Of a stretch of DNA of 64,000 nucleotides, positions 25,585-36,853 are shown piece after piece (positions within the stretch are counted from its first letter, which is position 1; every line of letters begins with the position of its first letter). The translations under genes and the position numbers were made by a program. Source of the DNA: Anastatus disparis (lineage: Eukaryota; Arthropoda; Insecta; Hymenoptera; Eupelmidae); assembly GCA_017163975.1 (NCBI GenBank), contig JAFFSR010000221.1, forward strand, positions 1,922,001 to 1,986,000. The letters are read 5' to 3'. Below the pieces are notes generated by a model. That model worked only from the letters and a program-made list of their open reading frames with translations. It did no database searches and was not told the DNA's origin.

Positions 25585-25659
25585 CCCACACAGCATCCAA
25601 GGTTGCTGTAAGGTTTCAGTAATGATGATTCCTTGCAGCAACCTTTCATGCTGTGTGAG
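25585..25659. mobile_element. 75-bp MITE
   Basis: Inverted ends CCCACACAGCATCCAAGGTT and its inverse AACCTTTCATGCTGTGTG enclose about 35 bases, forming one hairpin. The paralogous copy D spacer lacks it near the shared word ATGGTGTC, so it inserted after the duplication. Confidence 0.6.
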
Positions 25660-25699
25660 ATATAGTATTATTAATTTCAGTTCATTAACTGTAATATCA

Positions 25700-25923
25700 T
25701 TTTTGACACTCCGTGCGAGAAGCTCGATTTCACGCACGCTGTACAAAGTGACACGTGCGAAAATGGAGCTTCTCACACGTCGTGTCAAAAAATAGTGTTC
25801 GATACTCGTGCGAGAAAGTGATTTCTTACTCGTGTGACCTTTTCACCCTCGCTTCGCTCGGGCGCAAACCGCCACACGAGTAAAAAATCACTTTATCGCA
25901 CTAGTACCGAAATATACTATTTT
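25700..25923. repeat. Double-hairpin element, copy 2
   Basis: It is nearly identical to 15505-15728 across both hairpins, including the CACCCTCGCTTCGCTCGGGC loop and the CGAAATATACTATT end. High identity between copies in different spacers suggests recent mobility or gene conversion. Confidence 0.75.
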
Positions 25924-26162
25924 ATAGGAGTATGTTATGAAATAATAGATACACACATTCATGCGCACATACGCACACACAGACTTATCTAACGAAATTT
26001 CATATGGAAAAATAAAAAAAGCGTTAAATCACTTTATTTCGTGGTAAATTGTACAGAGTAATAATTGACTTTTATTTTGAATATTTTTTATACAAACATA
26101 TCACATAAATTACATAAAAAAAACTATACCTTATATAAAATTCATAACATTTGTATTTAATC

Positions 26163-27021
26163 GCATTGGGACTCGATTAGAGGGTGTGCGCTAGCTCACG
26201 CGTGGGAATTTGGGCCCTGTTAAAATTCTCATAATTTAAGGATATTAAAAGTTAAAAAATTGTTTTTGCATGATAAATCTAATAAATAGTGTTAACTGTC
26301 TCGTTGTAGACAAGATTAAAAAAGAGTAGGAAGAAAAAGAGAGGATATTTTTGAAAGAACGTCAAGTTCAAGAATGGTCCAAGCAAAGGGTGCTAGGCTC
26401 TCAATAGAATCTAATAAGTACGGCTGATTTTAGGAGTACATGTATAGTTGTAAGAGTCTAACAGAAAAGGACAAAGGCAATATGAGGAAAATATGTAATG
26501 GACAAGAGGCAAAAGAGAGGGCAAACAACATTGCTATAAAAGGTTCAGGAACACTTAAGAATAACAGCCAAGGTAGAGAGTGCTTGGTTAAGCGACAGAG
26601 TGCTCGTTGCTTAATTAGACCAAGTAAGCAAGTTGGATGTATTAGTTAGGAAAAGTAAAATGAAAACAATTGAAAAAGATCTATCTTTTGAAGACAGAAA
26701 GAAAGAGGAAAAGATAAATAAATGAGCCAAGAATAAAAGAGCCAAAAAATGGAACATCAAGGTTGGATAAGAAAAGTTATGGTTCAAAGGGAAATGGAAA
26801 AAATAGAAAGAAAGAATGGAGATATAGAACGAAATGTAAGAAGTATGGAATTGAATAAATTTTTATACATATGAGGCTTTTGTAGGAAAGTTTTAAAAGG
26901 CTTAAGCAGATCCAAAACTGTCTGAGTGTATGATTTTAGGTTATGTAAAGATTTTGTATTTGACAATATATTGTAGCCTTGCCCATCTCTCAGCCGTAAA
27001 GGCTAGATTTAATAAATAAAA
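26163..27021 (+). mobile_element. Second probable non-LTR retroelement fragment
   Basis: The 859-bp insert is flanked by TATTTAATC (26154-26162 and 27022-27030) and ends AGGCTAGATTTAATAAATAAA before the right copy. The copy D spacer has the single target at 20905-20913. The strand is purine-rich and has only short frames. The 3' end style recalls insect LINEs; the family is not identified. Confidence 0.6.
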
Positions 27022-27086
27022 TATTTAATCACGTTCTTTTAATTAGCATTTCTAACTAAAAAGAATTATTATTATTAAAAATTTTA

Positions 27087-30000
27087 TTAATATCTGACAC
27101 TTTTATAGAGAACCAAATAACCAACGTAAATCAAGAGTCCTACTAAAACAAGGGATAGTACTATTGTTGCTGCCATGTATCCATTTGACGAACTACTTTC
27201 ATTATCATTAACTGACTCTGCTTTACAAATTACTGATTTGTCGTCATGTACATCTTTTACTTCTAAAAAATAATATAAGTTATTATTACTATTTTTTAAT
27301 CATTACTTTCATTATAAGCAAATATATATATTTTAAATATATATCTGCAACGATAAACGATAATCTATAAGTACAATAATAAATGATCATACCAGGTAAT
27401 AGAATGCGAAGAACAGTCTGAGCTTTTGAGTGATCCTTAATAACCTAAATGATGAAAAATATTTAAAAATTTTTCAATACGATTATCAACAAATTATTAC
27501 CAAAAACAAGTATATAAATATAACTCACTGCGAGAACTACGAAAATTTCTTTTTGACGTGCAAATTCTTCAGTGATGTTAATTAACTCAACAAAAGTATC
27601 AATGCCTTTGTCGGTCTTCGTACCATGAGTCAATTTAAAATGTTTTTTATTTTCTGAAAAAAAATAAAATTATGTCAATCTTTATATACAGCGGCCGCCT
27701 TGACAAATATATTTACCATCTGATATTTCTCTGATTTCAAATTTAACGCCTCCCTCGAAACCTCGAACCAAACTGATGTTTTTCTTTTCCAAAAATTGTA
27801 ACTTAACATTTTTATCCTACATTATGACAAACATGGAAATTATTTATAAGTTGGTCAAAAATAGAATTTTAAAAATGATTTACTTACTTTTTTATAATCT
27901 AAAGTTGTCAAATTTGCAATATAAATTGGATGAGAAAATCTAGGAAAAGAATTGCCTTTATCGATGCTGATTGTTATGGTTGTATTTGTTGTTAAGCGTG
28001 GTTCACCATAATCCTAAACATAAATGACCGCAAAATTTATAAGCAATTACTTATTTGAACCACAACTGATTAAAATATTAAGTTTTTATTTAGTTTAAGT
28101 GATATACAAAAAGAACAAATTTTAAAAAACTCGGTATTCTGTTTAAATTTAACACAGAAAAAATTTTTGCAATTAATTTTTTTAATTTTGTAAATCCTAT
28201 ATGAGATTGAAATCTTTGATTTGCGAAGTAGAGTTTATATAACAACTATACAATTCATATTTCGTAATTTGAATTGTATCGTTACCATATAAACTTACTA
28301 GGAAGGTGTCACACCTCCGGATCACGGATTTTGCTCAAACTTCGGGATAAGTTTTCAGATGATAAAATATGGAAAAAGCTAAAGTTATAGTCATAAATAC
28401 TCAATATTTCCCTAGTTACAGGCAATTAAAGAAAATCACTAAAAAAGTTACTAGATTTTTAAACGCATATAGTTCTTTAGCATTGATAGCTACAAGCTTG
28501 AAACTTTTTTAAATTAAAGCTGAGCTCAAATCCTTTCGAATTAGTAGTTATAGCATGTAAAAATATTATTTTTTCCCAAAGTTAGAGCGTGATAAACATT
28601 GGACCTGATTTTTCTTTTAAAAACATTAATTAATAATAAAAGCTGAAATTAGGTCCAATCCTTATTACGCTCTAACTTTGGGAAAAAATAATATTTTTAC
28701 ATGTTATAACTACTAATTCGAAAGGATTTGAGCTTAGCTTTAATTTAAAAATAGTTTCAAGCTTGTAGCTATCAATGCTAAAGAACTATATGCGTTTAAA
28801 AATCTAGTAACTTTTTTAGTGATTTTCTTTAATTGCCTGTAACTAAGGAAATATTGAGTATTTATGACTATAACTTCAGCTTTTTCCATATTTTATCATC
28901 TGAAAACTTATCTCGAAGTTTGAGCAAAATCCGTGATCCGGAGGTGTGACACTCTCCTAGTTAGTTTCATATTCTGTAATTTAGATTTATTCAATTCATG
29001 TTTTGAATAAATAAATATTTAAATTAATTTAACGTTTCTGGATATGCTTACCGTGGCGTTTAGAACAAAAGAAATATCATTTTCAAGATTTATAGTTTCT
29101 GTAGTCAGAAATACAGCCGGATGATTTTTAACATCATTTTCATCTTTTCCACTTGATGCAATTTCAAATCCAATAATATCTTTTTCAAATTTGTAGGTTA
29201 TTCTTTCATTTGTGAGATCGACATCCCTAGCCACAATAGGTTTTACATAATTAAATCTAAATCCTTTTGATATTGGCATTGGCAATTTATAATTATAAGA
29301 TGTATTTAAAAATTTTGGATAATGATTGTTATTATCATGAATAGGGATTTTAAATTCCTTAAAAAAAAAAGAAAAATATTTATAATATTATTCAAAATAT
29401 TTCCTACACAGAGAAAATTTTTTTTAATTATGTTACCGTAACTATAATCTAGAGTGATCGTATATTTTTAGATGATTATATGAACAACTTTCACCGAAAT
29501 ATCAACTATTTTTATAATACTTTCCTGTAAATATTATGTTATCAAAGTAATTAAAAAGAAAACATCGCTGCAATTTTTATATACTGAACTGAACTTGTTG
29601 GTAAATTTTAAAGAAAAATTTTCTCTACGTATAGTTTTTATACACTTGATAAATTGCAGGTATACTTACAAGATCTTTTCCTTTGCCGTCTGCGCACTCA
29701 AATTTTGCCTTTATTGTCATTGTTTTAGCCGTCTATAATACGAAAATATTTAGATAAATTTTTGTAAGGATTGATGAAAATTGAATAGATAATTAATTTT
29801 AGAATTTCTTAAAAAATGTGTACCTCATGCTCCTCGTAAGACTCTTTAAAATCTTTATCTATTTCGATTATTAGCGAGTTATTATTTATGGACAGTTTAA
29901 CGTAAGAATATTTCGTATCTTCATTGACCTTGTAATTAACAGCTTTTATATATTTAGTTTTTAAAGTAAATTTTTTACCAATTTTTTCGTCATCTTCAAT

Positions 30001-30724
30001 TCTATCCAAATCCATACCATATCTCCAATTATATTCGCTAAATTCGTTGCCTTCTAAATCATGAATAGCGCAAGGTCCTTTATCTTCTGCGTACATAAAA
30101 TTTGAAAAAAGGAATTAACTTTTTGGTAAATTGAAGTTAATAAATCATTTTAGTATTATTTTTACATAAATTATTGATAAATATGCGTTTTAAGAAAAAT
30201 TTTACGTCGAATATGATTGTACGTTACAATCAAGATAATATTAAAAATGATAAAAGTACAATGTATTTTCCGGTTGATTGCCTATGAAATGTAATAATGG
30301 TAAATTTTGAATCATATGTCTGTATAATACTAATTCTTATAAAATAATATTCTATTGAAAATTTCAATAAATATAATTTGCAAACCTTTAAGTGGTATAT
30401 TTTTAATAAAAATATTTCAAATAATTTTTATTTGTTGATCTTTTAAACTCTATTTTGGTATAAAATATACTTATTTTAGAAAAATATGATTCATCTTTGT
30501 TCTATTTTTAAAACGTATTTTAAAATAAAATTTTTATCTTTATGACGAAATATTGTTAGTAGAAATTATATATTAATTAAAAACTACGTTTTCAAAATAA
30601 ATAATAAATATATAACACTGAAAAAATGTATACCTTTACTTTCATTTTTTTTATTACCATTTGCTCCATAAATTGGTAATATAAATATGCAAATAACTAT
30701 TAAATAGTTGTAAATATACTTCAT
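27087..30724 (-). CDS. Cadherin-like membrane protein, tandem copy E (9 exons, about 431 aa)
   Basis: Exons: 30724-30640, 30086-29824, 29732-29670, 29357-29052, 28013-27888, 27816-27717, 27653-27529, 27444-27393, 27262-27087, all GT-AG in one frame (an alternative exon 1 donor adds two residues). Signal peptide MKYIYNYLIVICIFILPIYG; EC1 to about residue 150; EC2 about 150-268 with DNNNHYPKF, ARDVDL, LEND and ATDYGEP; EC3 about 269-373; stalk; membrane helix about 403-426; tail KSVRY. Cys residues in exons 2 and 3 could form a disulfide within EC1. Exon proteins are closest to copy D. Intron 4 carries the 660-bp foldback. This is the first gene of the array in transcription order. Cell-surface adhesion or recognition is inferred from domains only. 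Confidence 0.86.
28297..28965. repeat. 660-bp near-perfect foldback in intron 4 of copy E
   Basis: Two arms of about 310 bp each are inverse copies centred near 28630. The left arm starts GGTGTCACACCTCCGGATCA and the right arm ends in its inverse. The inner ends pair GCTGAGCTCAAATCCTTTCG with its inverse, with only scattered mismatches. A transcript of the intron would form a very long hairpin. Related single-arm copies are at 13771 and 20052. Confidence 0.85.
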
Positions 30725-31528
30725 TTTGATGACACTTAATATTACATGCAGTATAACTGGTTATTTTCGACGGACTGAAAATCGATTGTACGATGTATTA
30801 CTCTAAATCTTTTTGTAGTTGATAAGCTTTTGATAATAACGATATTCATATTTATCAAACGAAAAAATCTATCAAAATGTAACTAATCTAATCAAAAGTC
30901 ATATCGCGTGTACGTGTTTTTACTTGCTTATTTTGCCTTATGACTATAGAAAAAATAACGAATCATATGTATGCTTAAAATATTTAATACGAACTTTTAG
31001 GATAGAACAAGAAAATTCTTTTGAATTTGTGTTTGCGTTTCCAATTCTTCTTTATTCAATATTTAATGTTTATATTAGTACCAAAATAAAGTAATAGCTT
31101 AAATTTTCATAATTTCAAACGATTTAAGAGTATTTTTATAAAATCGACAAAATTATGTGATTATGAAACTATAAAATATTAAATTTTTTCTTGATTTCAA
31201 AATTCTTTTACGATAAACGTCAACAAAAATGTTCAAGCAGAATGTTTCATTATTTTTTTATATCACTTTATATATTTTTGTATTTAAATTTTAATAAAAA
31301 TTATTATAATAATGACTATTATTCGCAATAAATTTATTATTTTCAAACTACTTAAAATTATTACATAAATTAACAATTTTCATTTGTACATATAATTAAT
31401 CGCTATCAATCTATTGTATTTCTTCGAATTATTTAACATTGTATTGTTACATTTTCATTAGTTGATAAATATTGAATTTAAAATTTACAATTGAAAAAAA
31501 AATAAATTTCAATGCTTTATGAATTAAT
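30725..31528. promoter_or_regulatory. Upstream region of copy E with GATA-type palindrome
   Basis: At 30821-30859 the plus strand has TTGATAAGCTTTTGATAATA and then GATATTCATATTTATC, the best-preserved form of the array's upstream block, 97-135 bp before the copy E start. The 5' leader directly before the ATG (TTAAGTGTCATCAAA on the minus strand) is also shared with copies A and D. The remainder, to 31528, is AT-rich with no gene seen. Confidence 0.5.
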
Positions 31529-32685
31529 TTAAATTGGACCACTTTTGAATTTCTTTTTCAAACTTTTGTTGCAGATCGCAGAATCTATATGATGAATTTG
31601 TTGTTGAACCGTTTCTAATTTAGCTCGTAAAATTTTCATTTTTTCATTGTGTATTTCTTGTCCCTGTATTAGCTGCATTTTATAAATCTTTATTTTTAAC
31701 TCGGATTCTTTGCTTTTTAATTCAAGTTCTTCTCGTGACATCTTTTCATATATTTTCAAACGCTCCCTTTCTATTTCCTCTAGTTGATCTAGTTTTCTTT
31801 TATTACCCGCAACTACATCTTCGTTATTCATAGAGCAGGCTGCTTCAGTCTGATTTTCCATGTATTGCTCAATTTGATTCGAAGAATTAGCCCAACTTTA
31901 ACAATAATATGATAAATTATAAATTAATATTTTTATATTACAAAATCATGTTATATATTAGATTAAAAATTTGATAAGTACTCAAGTGGAGCTAAATAAT
32001 TCTGTAATTCGTTTTCATTAAATACGCCTTGGGGTACCAAAATTTCCTGTAATTTTTAAAAGATTCAATATAAATTTTAAAATTCCAAAATTCAGTTCTC
32101 AGAAATTTCAAAAATAGATAATTGTAACTGTAAAAATTTTAAATTGTAGTACTCTTTAAACAGTAGAAATTTTAAATTATCAATGGTATTTTAAAAATAG
32201 GCTTATTACATTTTTAATTTCTTATTTCAAAACTTTAACTTTTAAGTACTTTTTGTAGTTTTATTTTTTTAAATTATTCATCCAAAAATTTTAAACTTTT
32301 AAAAGAATTCAATTAAATTAAAAAAAAAAGCATTGAAAGATAAGTTACATACCATCAATACAACGTCGTTAGTCTCATTATTATCGTTTTGTTCATTCCC
32401 ATTATAAATATTATTAGCATTTACTGCACCATCATTACAAACATTATTAATATTTTGTAAAATCAACGCATCATCTTGAACATTCTCTACTTTTAGTACA
32501 GTATTAATTTGTTGCTCTTCCAACCTCCATTGACGATAAGCGTTGCGAACCTCTTCCCAGTTTCGATTTATACTTTTACCGATATCTTGCCACTTTTTTA
32601 TATCTTCCAATACTTCTCCATCTAATGCATTTTCCAAAGCAAAATTCTGTATCAAATTTTTTTCTTCTAACGAAAACAAGGCCAT
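31529..32685 (-). CDS. Myb/SANT-like protein with C-terminal coiled coil (3 exons, 254 aa)
   Basis: Exons: 32685-32353, 32046-31982, 31895-31529; phases 0 and 2 join cleanly. The N-terminal 60 residues look like a Myb/SANT-type DNA-binding module with three spaced tryptophans (W32, W43, W53; KKWQDIGKSINRNWEEVRNAYRQ is the second half, given here by position 31-53 for its helix-turn-helix character). An Asn-rich linker follows, then a Glu/Lys-rich coiled coil (about residues 160-230, e.g. LEEIERERLKIYEKMSREEL) and a basic end KKKFKSGPI. The start chosen is MALFSLEEKN, where the domain begins. Such architectures occur in insect transcription-factor-like and transposon-derived proteins; the partner and targets are unknown. 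The 5' end faces SNX17 across about 1.9 kb. Confidence 0.7.
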
Positions 32686-34572
32686 GATTATTATTAAAAT
32701 TATACGATTAAAATTATAAATACTCAAATGAAATCGAAGAGAACTCAAACTATACTTAGAAAAATTGGAGTAAGCGGAATTTGCAAAAGGGGATGAAATG
32801 TATTATGGGGTGGATATTTAAAAAAACGTTCGAAAACAACGGTTTTTGGATTAAAGATTATTACTGCTATTAAATTATTCAGTTATTATTATTAAATTAA
32901 CTGATGCAATTAAAAATTGTTATTATTGAAATATTCTTAATTATATTTGGAAAATTGAGAAAATATTAATTTCTTTAACACCACAAAAAGTAATTAAATT
33001 TTTGATTTTGTATTCCATTTTGAATTTTTGAACTGAAATGATTTAAGAACTGAAGTGAACAAACGAAAGTAGATATTCGCGAATCATTAAAATAATTATC
33101 ATAAAATTTTCAAATATAAAGACAAGAAACAATGAAAAAATTGCAATGAAAATGCATTTAATTAAAAAGAAAATAAGCGATATCATTGCTGTTCAAACTA
33201 TTTAAACCAATAGATGTCACTGCGATCGGTGAAATTGTCGCGAAAAGGTTGTATGTCCTGGCGCTGTGTATGTTTCTGTAGATAAGTGCGCGCGGTAAAT
33301 ATGCAACAAGACTGCAGTGTGTGTCCGGTTTTAATGAAAGCAAAAAAAGAAAAAAAAAATAGAGGTATATAAAAATATTTGCAACTATTGAAATCGCCGC
33401 TTGAGCGCGATACGTGTATATATGATACGTGTTACAAGCAGCACATTTCGACTTCTCTTAAAATAAAATCCTATTAGCGTGTTTTAAAACGGCTCAAAAA
33501 TTCTCTATATATTAAAAAACATTAACTCATAATCCAATATAAAATAAACAGAGCTGTCGGTCAAACGCGAATGTTACTCCAAATAAATCGTCAATCAGTT
33601 GGAAGTAGTACCTTGTGAAGTTTATTTCGTGCTTTATTGACTCTTTGATTTTATTAACAAGTGTTCATTTTGAAGAAGAAAAAAAACCGAACGTAAACAA
33701 AGTTGTTTGGGAAAAGGTGGAGGGGAGTACGAATCGTACGTGAATCTTCCGCGTTCCATGCCACCTTATTAGCCTGCTTACAACGGATAAAAATTTGACG
33801 CGTGTACGGTGTATATGCTGGTATATGTTTTCATCTCAATTTTGTTCTACACATACACTACCGTCGCTCTATTATACGAGAGTAGTGTTTTTTTTTCTTT
33901 TTTTTTAAAGTGCGTCAAGAGACCTTTCTCTCCTCTCTACTTTCCCACCTACACACATATAACTTTGCAATAAAGTAACAACATATATACGTCGCCGAGG
34001 CCAATTATTGCTTATATTCCTTGGATACTTTGCATTATTGTATATACGTTTAGAAGGTTTCGAAGAGAAAAAAAAAAAGGTGAAAAGTGAAAGAAATTCT
34101 GTAGCAATAAATCCCGTACATTCTATTGTGTGGGTGGCCTAGTGAACGTCAGATGTCAAACTTTCATCTAAATCTTCCTGTTTTTCTCTTCATGTATTGT
34201 TATAAAAATTAAGGTAATTTTTAATAAATCCAAAGACTGAAAGAAAGGAGATTTTAGATATTTTAGATTTACATTTTTTTATTTAAATTGTTAACTAAAA
34301 ATATTTTAATGAACAACCATATGTATTATTTTTGAAGAAGTCCATTCCTAATATAGTTGCAGTTGTAGCAAAAATTGAAAGCTGCATCTAAAAAGTTGGA
34401 AATTTTTCACATGGCAACTAGAAAAGGTAGATTACAGTCATATCTAAATTTAGCAAGTTCAAGATTATAGTTTAATATGTATTATATACTCTAATTGTTT
34501 TACTTTATTATTATTTTAGAAAAACTTGATTATGTATTGAAATAGAAAGGGGCAATAAAAAATTTTTTAAGG
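32686..34572. promoter_or_regulatory. Divergent promoter region of the Myb/SANT gene and SNX17
   Basis: No coding exon is seen. Positions 33190-33330 are less AT-rich. SNX17 probably has a non-coding first exon. A plausible donor is AAG|GTAATT at 34213/34214 and a plausible acceptor is TTATTTTAG ending at 34519, shortly before the start codon. The transcription start was not located. Confidence 0.35.
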
Positions 34573-36853
34573 ATGCATTTTTCTGTGCCAGATACTCAAG
34601 AACTTTTAGATGAAGCTGGAAATGCATATTTGGTAATCTTTTTAAGATGTTTATTTTTTATTCAATCATAAAAGTAATTTATTTTTGTAGTAATTTTTGA
34701 AAATTAATTTTAATTAAAAGTTATGCAATCCACTATAAAATTTAGAAATAAAATAATGTCATATCTGTGATTTCAAAATTTAGCTTATTGATTACTTATA
34801 ATATTATGTACTAATTGAAAAATAATTTTAGGGTTACAATGTACACATCAATGGTTTATTTCATTGTACTGTCAGGTACAAACAGCTTCACAATCTTCAC
34901 GAACAGCTAGTAAAGGATTTGGAGGAACCGTTACCAGCTTTTCCTCCAAAAAAATTTTTTCCTTTAACTATCAGTCAACAAGAAGATCGAAGACAATCAC
35001 TTGATAAATATATTCAAACAGTTGGTCAAAATACAAAAATTAATAATTCTCAGCTTTTAAATGGATTCCTATTAAGTGCACAATTAGAAAGTACAGCTGG
35101 TTTAATTGAAGATGAAAAAGTAGAGGTCTTCCTTATGAATGGTACAAAAATTACTGTTGATGCTGCGGTAGCTGAAAATTCTGGCCAAATTTTACAGGTA
35201 AAATTTCTATTCTTTATTTCGAATTAGTTATTACAGAATTGTTTGATGTAACATTATTAAATATATATTTTTTTTAGAAAGTATGTAAGCAACTCAAAAT
35301 AAATGAGAAATTTTATACGTATTTTTCTTTATTTATTGTTTATCAAGATGAAGAGAATTTTATTAGTATGTATTTTTTGTGTGATACTTCAAAATTTTTT
35401 TAAATCTATCATTTAACTTTAAATTTAATGTTCTATTTTAGTTTTACGGAAATTACAAAATTTTGAATCACCAATTATTACACAAAATAATATGCATAAA
35501 ATGGGAACGAGAATAATCATTGGAAAGTGGTATTGGGATGTTGCATTTGATTTTGAATTACTTCATGATTCAATAGCTTTAAATTTGTTATATATCCAAG
35601 CTATTGCTGAAGTTGAAAGAGGATGGATTCCAGCAACAGAAGATGTTCAGCGACGTTTAATTACTTTAAGAGAACATGATAAAAAAGAAGAAGTAACTTG
35701 AATTGTTTTCTATATGATTAATAACCTGTAATAAAAGAAACTATTTATTATTTATATACGAATAAGCAAATAAGTCAATAACTTATGTCAACTTTATAAG
35801 ACAATAGTTTCTTTTTAACACTGGTGAAATATTTTAAATTAAAAATTTAAAAACAATATGTAAATTTATTTTCAGTATTTAGAAATAGTTCGATCATTGA
35901 AATATTATGGATGCATACAATTTGCACCTTGCATTTGTGATTATCCTCGACCAGGATCAAGAGTTTTAGTTTCCATAGGGAAAAATGAACTGAATTTAAG
36001 AATAGCATCAAGTGAAGGTGATCCTGAAGAAGTGGGATTCAAAGTTACTAGAATGCGTTGTTGGCGTATAACAACTCTACATGAAGTAATTTAAACTATT
36101 AAATTATGTGTTGATAAATTTTTTGTTAAAGTTCTTTACTTGAATATTCTAAGTTTTAAAATTAATTTTACATTTTTCTATTAGTTTCAATGCATAATAG
36201 AATTTTATAGAAAATTTTAAGAAATTTTATAAAATAAATAATGAAAGAAAATATTTAATTTTTATATAAGTAATTAAAAATTGTGTTTAATCCTTAGGGA
36301 AATGACAAATATGAAGAAAGTACTGAAAGTAGTCTTGAATTGTCATTTGAATATTTGATGGCAAAAGATCACTTACAATGGATAACTATTTCTTCTGAGC
36401 AAGCAATATTGATGTCTGTATGTTTGCAATCAATGATCGATGAACTTTTATTAAAAACTGTTGGAGGTATAAAACATAAAGAAGAAACTGGAAAAACGTG
36501 GACATATATTACAAGAGATGGTCACTGTAGAACTGTCACGGGATCACTTACTCCAGAAATTTTTAATAAAAATACAAAAGTATGTCATAATTTTTAATAA
36601 ATTAATTTGTACAACGTTTATTCATGATTATAAATATTAAAAATAATTGACTTTTATTTAGGAAAATAATGTTAATACTCAAACAAGGGCAGAGCCTATT
36701 ATCAAGAAAATTACTGAAAGACTGTCTGCTGTTAAAGTTAAGAAGCTGAGTGCAGCCAAAGCACCCGTTTCACATCAAGAAAGAAGATCTAACACTGATG
36801 GAGATTTATTAGAAAATAATGCATTTTGTATGATAGGAGATGATGACTTATAA
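34573..36853 (+). CDS. Snx17: Sorting nexin-17 (7 coding exons, 482 aa)
   Basis: Exons: 34573-34632, 34832-35197, 35278-35365, 35442-35692, 35876-36085, 36298-36579, 36662-36853; all GT-AG in frame. SNX17 is an endosomal adaptor that binds NPxY-type cargo tails and sends receptors back to the plasma membrane instead of lysosomes. The N-terminus MHFSVPDTQE and the PX domain (about 1-110; YNVHINGLFHCTVRY, LPAFPPKKFFPLT, RRQSLDKY) match the family. The FERM-like region covers about 115-390 (YWDVAFDFELLHDSIALNLL, ERGWIPAT, VTRMRCWRITT, FEYLMAKDHLQWITI). The end, CMIGDDDL, parallels the GDEDL end of vertebrate SNX17, where the C-terminus contacts the Retriever complex. Length is close to the 470 residues of the human protein. 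A candidate AATAAA signal is at 37256-37261. Confidence 0.95.

Noticed and set aside
25486..25788. Minus-strand frame across a spacer
   Set aside because: It runs through a MITE and a double-hairpin element, so the frame is accidental.
33158..33343. Minus-strand frame of 61 codons between the Myb/SANT gene and SNX17
   Set aside because: No homology is recognised and it lies in the likely divergent promoter zone.
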